Positions 1 through 10,743 of a DNA stretch of 64,000 bases are shown here, piece by piece (the first letter of the stretch is position 1; the number at the start of each line of letters is the position of its first letter). The translations under genes were made by a program, and so were the position numbers. The notes under the pieces are model-generated. The model worked only from the letters and a program-made list of their open reading frames with translations. It did not search any database and was not told the DNA's origin. Origin of the DNA: Cordia subcordata (Eukaryota > Streptophyta > Magnoliopsida > Boraginales > Cordiaceae); the NCBI GenBank assembly GCA_028554755.1, contig JAPTOF010000009.1, positions 1,282,501-1,346,500 on the forward strand, read 5' to 3'.

Positions 1-1375
1 GACTTAGTACAAATCCATCCCTAGATGTCGACCCCTAGAGCCACGGCGTATGGTCTTCATGACTTAGGGCCATAGGGCTAGCTAGTTAGGATTCTAGGTG
101 ACTTAGATCGATCTAACCTTAGCGTCTAAACCATTGGCGGGATTTAAAGCCAAGACCTAGTCCGTCTAAGATCGACTAACCTACCCTAAAACCCATTAGC
201 TGGATTTAAAGCTAAGGGAGACTCGACCTAGGCTAGCCATTAGTTATGCACTACCGATCATCATCGCAATAGCGGGTATTAACGTTTAAGTGCAAAGCAA
301 ACACATCTAGGGCATGGCGTTCGAGAATATTCCAGGGTATTCTACTACTAAGCACATAGACATACTTAGATTACACCAATATAAGAAATGACACTCGACA
401 TGTATGCAATAGAAGCTATTTATGCTATTTGATATGCAAACACACATATAGTAAAATAGACTTCAATATACATATGCTACATCATTGAGGCATTTCAACA
501 AACACATAGAGATGTATATAAAATGGCCTTTGAACCCTAAGCACAAAGCATATGTATATAAATCCATCAAGTTCCCATTACATAAGAGTAATAATCAATC
601 GATAAATACAAGAATAATCACCCTACATAACTCAAATCATACATATTTAGATTTGGTACAAAAGAGAGATACCGTTCTATCCAAATCCATGCGTTACAAT
701 CCATGAGCTATGCCCAAATCCTTGTGTTTGATCCTTTTAAATGCTTGATTCCAAAGTGCTTTTGTGAATGGAAGAATGTGTGAGAGGTGGGAAATGAGAG
801 GATTAGGGTTTTGGGAGATAGGTGTGAAAGAATATGACTTGTTGTTCTTTAAAATGGCCAAAAGCGGGCTTATATAGCTAATTTCTACGACTACTAGAAC
901 ACTCTACCCAAGCACCAGTACCAAAGGCCCTCTATTCCGGCAGTGGAAACTTGCTTTCTATTTTTGGCGAAATAGTGAGCCGGTACACCGGTACTTTGAA
1001 ACCTGTGTTCCGGTAGTGTCTCTTTGCTCTCTTTCGACTTCATTTTAGCTCCGTTTTGTTTTCGGTTGCTTTGGTCTTTGTTCGGAAGATTCCCAACATG
1101 ATTTTTTTCCACGTTTCATCTTCAAAATCATCTTCAATACTTGCCCAAGCCATCTCCATCTTTGTTCAGCTCAAGACATTCCTCAAACTCAGCTAAAACA
1201 CAAAATAAGTGCACTTTAGTGTAGCATTTATGCTTTAAGCTCAACTACATATGCCTAAAGCTTAATATGCTCAAGTATAATATAAATGCTATCATAATTC
1301 ACCTTATAGAGCACAAAACACCTCAAAATAGATATAGAAATACAATGCAAAATAATGCACGAAACCAACACATCA
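1..1375 (-). repeat. Gy1 3' LTR, partial
   Basis: Reading on the minus strand the LTR begins with TGATGTGTTGG at 1375 and runs off the window. Base 1 aligns with about 5383 in the 5' LTR, so roughly 410 bp are missing on the left. It contains a U3 block rich in CCGGTA-like motifs near 890-1020 and a single TATATAAG box near 870-877. Confidence 0.88.
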
Positions 1376-2823
1376 ACACCCCCAAACCTTCTCCTTTCTT
1401 GTCCCCAAGCAATCTCAAATCTAAGTTTATCTCTAAAGTCGATACAAAGGGTTGCCTAAGGATTGACTCATAGTCTAAGAAGCATGAATGGGGCATTCTT
1501 ATTGTGGAGAAATCCTTAAGTCTCTTTGGATCCTCCCTCTACTCATAAGGGTCTCGTTCCTTGTGGGAATTTCCTCAGTAGCCAATCCACCACAAGCCTA
1601 AGATTCTAACTCACACACTTGGGATGTTGACATTTTGTGCCCTCTCAACTAACATGGCCTCCCCAACATACACAAAGCCTCAAAGACAAGAAGAGAGAGA
1701 ATATACATACACAATGGCTTATAAAAAGCCTTATCATATATCTACATATAGGATAACTTGTGCTAAGTTGACATTGTGTCACTTATGCACTTATTCACAA
1801 AACTTTTTGGTGCCATTGGCTTTTTCTCTTTTTTTCATTTTTTTGGGATATTTTTGCACCTTTTTGCCTTTTTCAATTTTTTTTTGAATTTTTCATACTT
1901 TGTATTGTATTCACACAAAAAGGAAAGAAAAGAAAAAGAAAAAGAAAGGGTTTGGCGCATTAAAAAGAACCAATCAAGGAAGGGGCACTTATATCAACAA
2001 CCTTTTTCAACACTCTTTCCTACCAAGCTATGGGGTGGCTACAAAGGGCATTCTTAAAGGTTCTCACTCCCTGCAACTTTCAAGGGCATCCCCTCTAAAA
2101 CTCGATTTTCAATCCACTCCATTCATTCCCCATAATGCAACTCATATTCACCAATCAATTGAATCAATCACAAAAGCCAACACAATGATCAACCAAGAAA
2201 TAAACATCTCTATATGCATCAAAATCGAAAAATTTTCACCATTTTAAACACATAATGAATATCTACCCCATATAAAGCATAAAACAAGAAAACCAAACTC
2301 CCACACCCCTAAACCTAAACTTTGCTTGTCTTCAAGCAAATAGTACAATACTACTTAATAAGCAAATAGGCAACACAAAGCAAGTAAGAGTGGTGGGGAT
2401 GGGGTAGATAAAAGGGGACAAGTGGAGAAAGGATAGATACAACCTTGTGTTCTTTTTGAAGCTCTTCGATGCCAATGATTAATAATTTGTCTACTAACCT
2501 TGTTTCTCAACAAATGACAAACACTCAAAGCACACGATTAGTAGCATATGCCATGTGAACTTGCATTGGCATCACCAAATGATAAATAAGGTGTATGAAG
2601 AATGAGAAATAATAGAAGTAAGGATCAACAGGTGGGAGGGTGAAAAAGAAAGCAAACAAAAAGAAAAATGGAAATCAAGGAAAGTAAACAAGAAAGCAAG
2701 TATAATAAGTAGAAACAAGAAAAATGAAAACAAGTAAAACACAAGGAAAACAAGAAAAGTATACACATGTCTAGGGTGCCTCCTAGTAGTGCTAGATTTA
2801 ATGGCTCCAGTCGGGCGCTAGTG
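1376..2823 (-). other. Gy1 3' untranslated region and polypurine tract
   Basis: On the minus strand this runs from the ORF end to the polypurine tract (about 1376-1395, reading GGTTTGGGGGTG before the LTR). It matches the 3' untranslated regions of Gy2 (9379-10743), Gy6 (29362-30608) and Gy7 (59268-60666). The similarity starts near 2826, at a shared block around GCTACTAGGAGGCA. It contains the A-rich tract seen in all four elements (T-rich on the plus strand at 1800-1950). No sense gene is seen. Confidence 0.8.
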
Positions 2824-4791
2824 TTAGAGCAATATATGTTTAAAATTGCGAGGCACAAATTGCTGGATATTTAACCAAGCATAAGTAGTAGAAGGAAAAG
2901 GGTCATGTACTATATGATGCAGTAATAAATGCACAACGTACCCCTTTTCAAGATCCCACCCCGAAACATTAAATAAGAATGTGTGCACAAGTGTGGAAGG
3001 TGTCATGCACAAACGAGAAAGATCATGCCCCGTTTGCTCTCTAACTAACCACCCTATGGCCTTCTTTTCATGATCAAGAGCTAGGAACACACCCTCCCTA
3101 TGGGTCAAAGACAGGTCTAATGCATGCAACATAAGAAACGTGCTTTCTAACCCTAGATGAAAATGTTCTAAGCATGAAGGCACGAAGGTGAGCTCCAAAG
3201 ATAGAGACTCAATGGAATATGAAAGGGGAGTAGGAACGACACTTGAAGAAGGAGAAGCAACGACAAGAGAAATGGACGTGCTACACTCTTCTTCTCCATA
3301 AGATACCTCATCGTCAAGCCTAGGCCGCTCTAACTCCTCACAAGAGGTGGATTTAATCTTAATGGGCTCTATTTCCATTAATGATTCATCAAACATCCAA
3401 AGAGACCCATAGATTAATCTTCCAAGCACACCAATTTCTTTCTTAGGTGTCTTCTTAGAGTTTCTATTCTCCTCAATACAATAATTCTTAACTCCAAGAG
3501 ATTTATCATCTAAAACCTCCAAAATTGATGTCTTGTTTTCTCCAATGGATGACTTTAAATCTTCATTAGCTATAGTCTCTTTAAATTCAACAATACATTA
3601 ATCACTAGTGGGTGTTATCTCACCATCATGCTTTTCATATGGGGTAGGCACACATAAAGGGGATAATAGGGACTTAAAGGATTTTGGGTCACGGATGCGT
3701 GAATGCTCAAGAGAGGTGTGTACCTTAAACTCCCTAAATGTAGACTCAAAATGCAAATAACTGCTATGATCATGAGACTCAACCTCCAAGTGTGTGGAAT
3801 GTGTGGGATGATGAGAAAGAAAAGGCTCACATGAATCAATGAAAGACATTGAAAGCTTAGGAGGATAGGGTACTACTTCCTTTAAAACATTTTCATAAAA
3901 GTCATCAAGATCCAAATTATCATTAAGCTTATCCTCATCCTCACTACAAGATGTTATCTCTCCATCAACCTCTCTTTCTAGTTATCTCTATAATATATCA
4001 TCATTTCCAGCCCTAGTTACCTCATCGTTAGGTCTTATCTCTATCCCGTCAACTCGTTCTAAAGGTATTTCAACATTCTTGCTCATGAGTTGCACACTCT
4101 CAACCATTCTCTTTAATCGCTCACCTAGAGATTTGATGTCTCACTTCAAACTCTCTAATTCCTCTTGATTGGATCGAATGAGAGATTGGGATTACTCAAG
4201 CATTTGATCTTATTGCCTCGAGAATGAAGACGTTGCGGAAGAGGGTTTAACCGAGTGAAAATGGTAAATATCTTGATTGGGGCCACTATAAGCACAACCA
4301 TTATAAAACTTGGAGGAAGTTTGGGTAGGAAATGACAGTGCAGGAGATGGACTTTCAAAGCAATGAGGTGGAAAATTTGAAGACTCATCTTGATCCCAAT
4401 ATGAAGATGCATGATGTTGCTCCTTAGAATCATGATAATAGGACAAAGATGCATACATAGGCATATGATTGCTAGGGGCATAAGGCGTAGCATGCAATCA
4501 GGGATAAGAGTGGAAGGTAGGGCAAGTATTGAAATCATGAGCTCGGCTTCCATATAGATTGCAATAACAAGAAGATGCATTCCTATAGTCATGATTTCTA
4601 AATGAAGATGCATGAGATGATGCATGACTATAGGGGTCATAGTTAGCACTAGCCCTAGGTGGGGAATTTTCATGGGGACAGAAAACAGTTGGATACATAA
4701 AACTTCCACAAATGCGACACGCAATAGGGACATGTTCGGGTGATAGGGAAGAGGATGCAAGTGACCACTATGACGCATTAGGATCATTCAT
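2824..4791 (-). pseudogene. Unknown Gy1 protein, about 655 codons in one frame with several stops
   Basis: One minus-strand frame runs from an ATG at 4791 to a stop near 2824. It is broken by about eight stops, including ones near 4770, 4500 and 4212, a cluster around 4140-4200, two near 3990, and one near 3600. The N-terminal part is rich in Ser, His, Asn and Tyr and has two Cys clusters: CRICG near residue 28, and CYCNLYGSRAHDFNTC near residue 77, which resembles a degenerate zinc knuckle. A short helical, charged stretch follows (near 4080-4170), then an acidic region, then a hydrophobic/His-rich C-terminus. It has no protease, RT or integrase motif and is unlike the gag of Gy3, Gy6 and Gy7. 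A nucleic-acid-binding, gag-like role is an inference from the knuckle only. Other frames overlapping it are shadows. Confidence 0.6.
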
Positions 4792-4944
4792 GATTGATCT
4801 ATACAATTAAACCTCTTTATAATGCTCAACAATATTTTTGAATTTTTTTATTAATCAAAATAAAGAAAACGTGAAAAGAAAAGACAAAACAACACGTAAC
4901 AAGCTAAGACACACAAAAAACATGGAAACCAAACAACCATTGCC

Positions 4945-4962
4945 TCCCCAGCAACGGCACCA
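4945..4962 (-). other. Gy1 primer-binding site (tRNA-Asp type)
   Basis: On the minus strand this reads TGGTGCCGTTGCTGGGGA. It equals the complement of the plant tRNA-Asp(GUC) 3' end except for two C-to-T changes, and lies just inside the 5' LTR. Confidence 0.85.
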
Positions 4963-4968
4963 AGAACT

Positions 4969-6820
4969 TGATCACTATCTCGTGGCACAAGCCTAAACAT
5001 CCCATAGGTGCACGGGACGTGTATAGTACAGTGTGTGCGAGTATGGGGTAGAATCCATAGGGAGGCCTAACGTGTATGGTGTCCTAGGCTAAATGCATCC
5101 TAAAAGCTACGGGTTGAGGTCCTAACTACAATGTTTTTGGGGTTTTTGATTGAAAGGAAGCTTAGGAAAAGCAAATCTAACCTAAGAACAAGGAAATAAA
5201 AAGGTGCTGTATGTGCGATGGGGGAATCAAGCGATCTAAGGGGATACTAATACGTGGAAATGGGGAATAGGGTGATTACAACTTGCAAATGGGTGATTAT
5301 TACTTCTTATTAAGGTTGCTTGATAGGTTAAACTCGGTTGCTCTCGTCTAGTTTCCTAATTAACCTCCTAATTACACCCTAAGACTCAGTACGAATCTGT
5401 CCCTAGGTGTCAACCCCTAAAGTCACGACGTATGGTATTTATGACCTAGGGCCATAGAGCTAGCTAGTTAGGATTCTAGGTGACTTAGATCGATCTAACC
5501 CTCGTGTCTAAACCATTGGCTAGATTTAAAGCCATGACCTAGTCCGTCTAAGGTCGACTAACCTACCCTAAAACCCATTAGCTGGATTTAAAGCTAAGGG
5601 AGACTCGACCTAGGCTAGCCATTAGTTATGCACCACTGATCATCATCACAATAGCGGGTATTAACGTTTTAGTGCAAAGAAAACACATCCAGGGCATGGC
5701 GTTTGAGAGTATTCTGGGGTATTCTACTACTAAGCACATAGACATACTTAGATTATACCAATTTAAGCAACGGCACCCGACATGTATGCAATAGAAGCTA
5801 TTTATGCTATTTGATATGCAAACACACACATAGACATGTATATAAGCATACCTACTTCATGCAATCACCACACAAACACATTGACATGCTAGCATAATGA
5901 TTTGGAAATGGTTAATAGTAAAATTGACTTCAATATACATATGCTACATCATTAAGGCATTTCAATAAACACATAGACATGTATATAAAATGGCCTTTGA
6001 AACCCTAAGCACAAAGCATATATATATTTAAATCCATCAAGTTCCCATCACATAAGACTAATAATCAATCCATAAATACAAGAATAATCACCCTACATAG
6101 CTCTAATCATACATATTTAGATTTAGGACAAAAGAGAGATACCCTTTCTATCCAAATCCATGCTTTACAATCCATAAGCTATACCCAAATCCTTGTGTTT
6201 GATCCTCTTAAATACTTGATTCCAAAGTGCTTTTATGTATGGAAGAGTGTATGAGAGGTGGGAGATAAGAGGATTAGGGTTTTGGGAGATGGGTGTGAAA
6301 GAATATGGCTTGTTGTTCTTTAAAATGGCCAAAAGCGGGCTTATATAGCTTATATAGCACTGGTACCAAAGGTCCTCTATTTCGGTAGTAGAAACTTGCT
6401 TTCTGTTTTCGTCAGAATAGTGAGTCGGTACACCGGTACTTTGAAGCCAGTGTTCCGGTAGTGTCTCTTTGCTCTCTTTCGGCTTCGTTTTAGCTCCGTT
6501 TTACTTTCGGTTGCTTTGGTCTTTGTTTGGAAGCTTCCCAACATGATTTTCTTCCATGTTTCATCTTCAAAATCTTCATCAATACTTGCCCAAGCCATCT
6601 CCATCTTTGTTCAGCTCAAGACATTCCTCAAACTCACATAAAACACAAGATAAGTGCACTTTAGTGTAGCATTTACGCTTTAAGCTCAACTATAGACACC
6701 TAAAGCTTAATATGCTTAAGTATTGTATAAATGCTATACTAATACACCTTATAGAGCACAAAGCACCTCAAAATAAATGTAGAAATACATTGCAAAATCA
6801 CACACAAAACCAACACATCA
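4969..6820 (-). repeat. Gy1 5' LTR (1852 bp)
   Basis: It starts TGATGTGTTGG at 6820 and ends GTGATCA at 4969 on the minus strand. U3 carries CCGGTA/TACCGG-like motifs at about 6360-6470. It has the same length as the Gy2 3' LTR (10744-12595) and shares its U3 type. Relative to the 3' LTR it has lost a short block next to the TATA box and gained a second TATA copy. Confidence 0.88.
6340..6358 (-). promoter_or_regulatory. Duplicated TATA box in Gy1 5' LTR
   Basis: On the minus strand, GCTATATAA occurs twice head to tail (6350-6358 and 6341-6349), followed by GCCCG. The 3' LTR has one copy. This is the expected Pol II start region of the element, downstream of the CCGGTA-rich U3 block. Confidence 0.6.
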
Positions 6821-9378
6821 CCTGGTCCAAGTCGTCCCTAAGAAGTCCAGGATTACAGTTGTTGAGAATGAGAAGGGAGAGCTTATCCCTACACGTACTC
6901 CCACAGAGTGGAGAGTTTGTATTCATTATGGGAAGCTTAGCTCCAAAACTAGAAAGGATCATTTCCCATTGCTTTTTCTAGACCAGATCTTAAATAGAGT
7001 AGCTAGGCATTACTATTGTTTTCTAGATGGCTATTTAGGTTATAATCAGATCCCCGTCTTTCCTGAGGATCAGGAGAAGACCACCTTTACTTATCCCTAT
7101 GGCACTTTTGCATATAGGAGGATGCCCTTCGGTCTGTGTAATGCTCTAGCGACTTTTCAGAGATGTATGATGGCCATTTTTAGTGACATGATTGAGAGGC
7201 ATTTAGAGATTTTCATGGATGACTTCTCAATCTTTGGAGATAGTTTTGATAAGTGCTTAATCACCTTTCTTTAGTCTTAGACCGAAGTGTAGAGAAGAAT
7301 CTAGTGTTGAGTTGGGAGAAATCCCACTTCATGGTGTAACAAAGTGTAGTAGTAGGTCATGTAGTTTCATCTAGTGGTATTCAAGTTGACCCAGCTAAGG
7401 TAAAATTAATTGAAAAGTTGCCTATCCCTATGTATGTCAAGGATGTTAGATCTTTTATAGGACATACAGGATTCTACCATAGATTCGTTAAGGATTTTAG
7501 TCACATTGCATGTCCTTTATCTAGGCTCCTAGCACAAGATGTCCCTTTTGACTTTGATGATGAGTGTGTTAGGACTTTCAATAGGCTTAACTCCTTATTG
7601 TCTACATCCCCAGTTATCCAGCCACCTAACTATAGTCTCCCATTTGAGGTTATATGTGATGCATCCGACTATGCAATAGTAGCTGTTTTAGGTCAAAGGA
7701 AGGATAAGTTGCCCCATGTTGTGTACTATGCTAGTAAGACTCTTGATGAACCCCAAAAGAACTATACCACCACAGAAAAAGAGCTTTAAGTAGTAGTCTT
7801 CTCCCTTGACAAGTTTAGGTCATATATCCAAGGGTCTAAGGTGATTGTATACACTGATCATGCGGTGTTGACGTACTTGTTAGCTAAGAAAGAATCTAAG
7901 CCCCACTTGATTAGGTGGTTGCTCCTTCTTCAAGAGTTCGATGTTGAGATTTGGGATGAAAAGGGGAGAGAAAATTTAGTTGCGGATCATCTTTCCTGTC
8001 TTGTTAGCGAGTCTTCTAGTAATCCATCCCTTTTTTGTGATTCATTTCCTAATGAGCAGTTGTTTGTCATCTCTCATCACACACCTTGGTTTGCTCACAT
8101 AGTTAACTATCTTGCCACAGGGTGTATTCCTTCCCATTGGGAGAAGAGAGAAAGAGATAAGTTCCTAGCACAAGTTAGACATTTCTTTTGGGAGGATCCC
8201 TATCTTTTTAATGTGTGTGCAGATCAAATGATTCGTCGGTGTGCTCCCAAGGATGAGTTTGAGAGCGTTTTGAGCATGTGTCATGATGAGGGGTGTAGGG
8301 TCCCTTTAGTGGGAAGAAGACCACCGCGAAGGTCTTGCAATGTAGATTATTTTGGCCCACTTTCTTTATGGATGCCCAAGAGTATTATAAAAAGTGTTTT
8401 AGATGTCAACAATCTGGGTCTATCTCTAATAGAAACATGATGCCTTTATCCCCTATTTTTTCATGTAAGTTGTTTGATGTTTGGGGTATAGATTTTATGG
8501 GTCTATTTCCACCTTCTTTTGGGTACCAATACATTTTAGTGGTTGTTGATTATGTATCCAAATGGGTTGAAGCAATTCCCATACATACTAATGACCATAA
8601 GTTAGTGATTAAATTCATTAAGGAGAACATTTTCTCTAGATTTGGAGTCTCTAGGGTCTTGATTAGTGATGGAGGTTTGCATTTTTGCCATAGGCCTTTG
8701 AAGGCCTTGTTGGAAAGACATTCGTCACCCATAAGGTAGCCACTCCGTATCACCCGCAAATTAGAGGACAAGTAGAGGTGTCCAATAGGGAGATCAAGCA
8801 CATTTTAGAGAAAACGATTCGGCTCGATTGGAGAGATTGGTCTATTAGGCTAAATGATGCTCTGTGGGCCTATCATACTGTCTTTAAGACTCTCATTGGT
8901 ATGTCTCCGTATAGATTGATTTATGGGAAAGCTTGTCACTTGCCGGTGGAACTAGAGCGTAGAGCTTATTGGGCCATCAAGGCCTTAAATTTTGATTTGG
9001 CAAGAGCGGGTGAGAAAAGGAAGCTGGACCTAGCGGAGTTGGAAGGGCTTAGGTTTGAGGCGTATGAGAATGCCAAGCTTTATAAGGATAGGATGAACAA
9101 AATTCATGATAAATATATTCTTAAGAAATCATTCTCTCCCTCCAATAAAGTTTGGTTGTTTAACTCATGATTGAAACTCTTTCCAGGTAAGCTTAAGACA
9201 AGATGGGATGGTCCATATTAGGTGTTGGTTGCCTATCCTTCTGAAGGCAGTCAAGATTAAAGACTTGAAGGATGGCTGAGAGTAAACGGTGAATGGGCAA
9301 CGCCTGAAGCATGCATATGATCCGAGCATGGCTCGTGTGGAGGTTTTAATGCTTCAGGATCCCATCTATGGAAGTTGA
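6821..9378 (+). pseudogene. Gy2 pol: RT (partial), RNase H, integrase
   Basis: RT begins inside the domain at the Gy1 junction and shows YGKLSSKTRKDHFP, RMPFGLCNA and the catalytic box FMDD near 7212-7223. A frameshifted, stop-containing stretch follows (7274-7380). RNase H has CDASDY near 7655 and YTDH near 7850. Integrase has a degraded HHCC finger (8270-8425), the first Asp in WGIDFMG near 8490, the second in LISDGG near 8660, and the Glu in GQVEVSN near 8770. In-frame stops include a TAA at 7787 and a TGA at 9168. Frameshifts lie near 8298 and 8735. The original end is the TGA at 9376-9378. There is no chromodomain. It is inactive. Confidence 0.88.
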
Positions 9379-10743
9379 AGATGAGTTGGTGTTTGCCCGG
9401 CTGACGGCATAGTGGTTTGCGCTACTAGGAGGCAACCTAGGTTCAATTTTGCATTTGTTTCACTTTCTTTCCTTTTTCACCCACATCAAAGTGTTGAATC
9501 CCGATCCTTTGTCCCATAAGATGCATCATTGCTTATAATCGCACATGCCAATGCAAGCATGCATAGGCAATGCTACTAATCTTGTTTTCTTTGTGAGTGT
9601 TTGTGAATTATGACTCGCAGGGTTAGTAGTATGGTGATTTATCATTGGCATGGAAAGCTTTGAAGAAAATGCAAGGTTGTATCTATCCTTTCTCCACGTG
9701 TTCCCCATGTTTTTACCACATCCCTACCACCCTTACTTGCTTTGTAATGCCAATTTGCTTGTTTAAGTGTTTTGCTTTGTTTGCTTGAGGACAAGCAAAG
9801 TTTAGGTTTGGAGGTGTGGGAGTTTGGTTTTCTTGTTATATATCTTGCTTAGGGTAGATTGCATTATGCGCTTAAAAATAGTGAAAATTTTTCAATTTTG
9901 ATGCACGTAGAGTCATTTATTTCTTTGATGATCATTGTGTTGGCTATTGTGATTGACTCTATTGATTTATGAAGATGAGATGCATTATGGGGAAATGAAT
10001 AGAGTGGTTTGAAAACTAAGTCTTAGAGGGGATGCGCTTCAAAGTTGTCAGGAGTGAGGACCATTAAGAATGACTCATGTGGCCACCCCGTAGCTTGGTA
10101 GGAAAAAGTGTTGGAAAAGGGTTGTTGATGTGAGTGGCCCTTCCTTGATTGGTTCTTTTTTATGTGCCCAAGCCATTCTTTTTCTTTGTTTTTGTGTAAA
10201 TGCAATGCAAAGCATGAAAAATTCAAAAAAAAAATTGAAAAAGGCAAAAAGGTGTAAAAATATCAAAGAAAATGAAAAAAAGAAAAAAGTCAAAGGCACC
10301 GAAAAGTTTTGTGAATAAGTGCATAAGTGACACAATGTCAACTTAGCACAAGTTATCATCTTTGTAGATATGTGAATAAGGGCTTTTAGAAGCCATTGTG
10401 TTTGTATATTCTTTCATCTTGTCTTTGAGGCTTGGTGCATGTTGGGGAGGCCATGTTAGTTGAAGGGGCATGAAATATCAACATCCCGAGTGTGTGAGTT
10501 AGAATCCTAGGCTTATAGTGGATTGGCTACTGGGGAAATTTCCATGAGGAACGAGACCCCTTATGAGTAGAGGGAGGATCCAAAGAGATTTGGGGATCTT
10601 TCCACAATAGAAATGTCCCTTCATGCTTCTTAGTTTAACCTTGATAGCGAGTCGATCCTTTAGGCAATCCATTGCATCGGCTTTAGAAATAAACTTAAGA
10701 TTGAACTTGCTTGGGGACAAGCAAGGAGAAGGTTTGGGGGTGT
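9379..10743 (+). other. Gy2 3' untranslated region and polypurine tract
   Basis: A non-coding stretch between pol and the 3' LTR, shared with Gy1, Gy6 and Gy7. It contains an A-rich tract (10205-10290) and ends in the polypurine tract GGTTTGGGGGTGT at 10731-10743. Minus-strand frames at 10023-10359 belong to an antisense ORF relic shared by all four elements (see findings). Confidence 0.75.

Larger units (their letters stand above)
1..6820 (-). mobile_element. Gy1: non-autonomous gypsy-like LTR element (3' LTR cut by window edge)
   Basis: A minus-strand LTR element. It has a 5' LTR at 4969-6820, a tRNA-Asp-type primer site at 4945-4962, an unknown ORF at 2824-4791, a 3' untranslated region at 1376-2823 and a partial 3' LTR at 1-1375. 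The LTRs are of the Gy2 type, and the 3' untranslated region matches those of Gy2, Gy6 and Gy7. No protease, RT, RNase H or integrase motif is present, so it must have relied on enzymes of a relative. The right end abuts the RT gene of Gy2. The left flank is outside the window, so its target duplication cannot be checked. Confidence 0.85.

Noticed and set aside
485..706. 73-codon ORF in the Gy1 LTR
   Set aside because: It lies on the antisense strand of an LTR, contains no motif, and is not kept in the matching part of the other Gy1 LTR (5930-6170).
2572..2858. Hydrophobic frames at the 3' end of Gy1, suggestive of an envelope-like membrane protein
   Set aside because: The hydrophobicity comes from the T-rich complement of a purine-rich untranslated tract beyond the ORF stop. 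There is no signal peptide or cysteine pattern, so there is no basis for an envelope gene.
4155..4787. 210-codon minus-strand frame rich in Met, Leu and His
   Set aside because: It overlaps the better-supported Gy1 frame (4791-2824). Its composition is that of a shifted shadow of Ser/His-rich codons.
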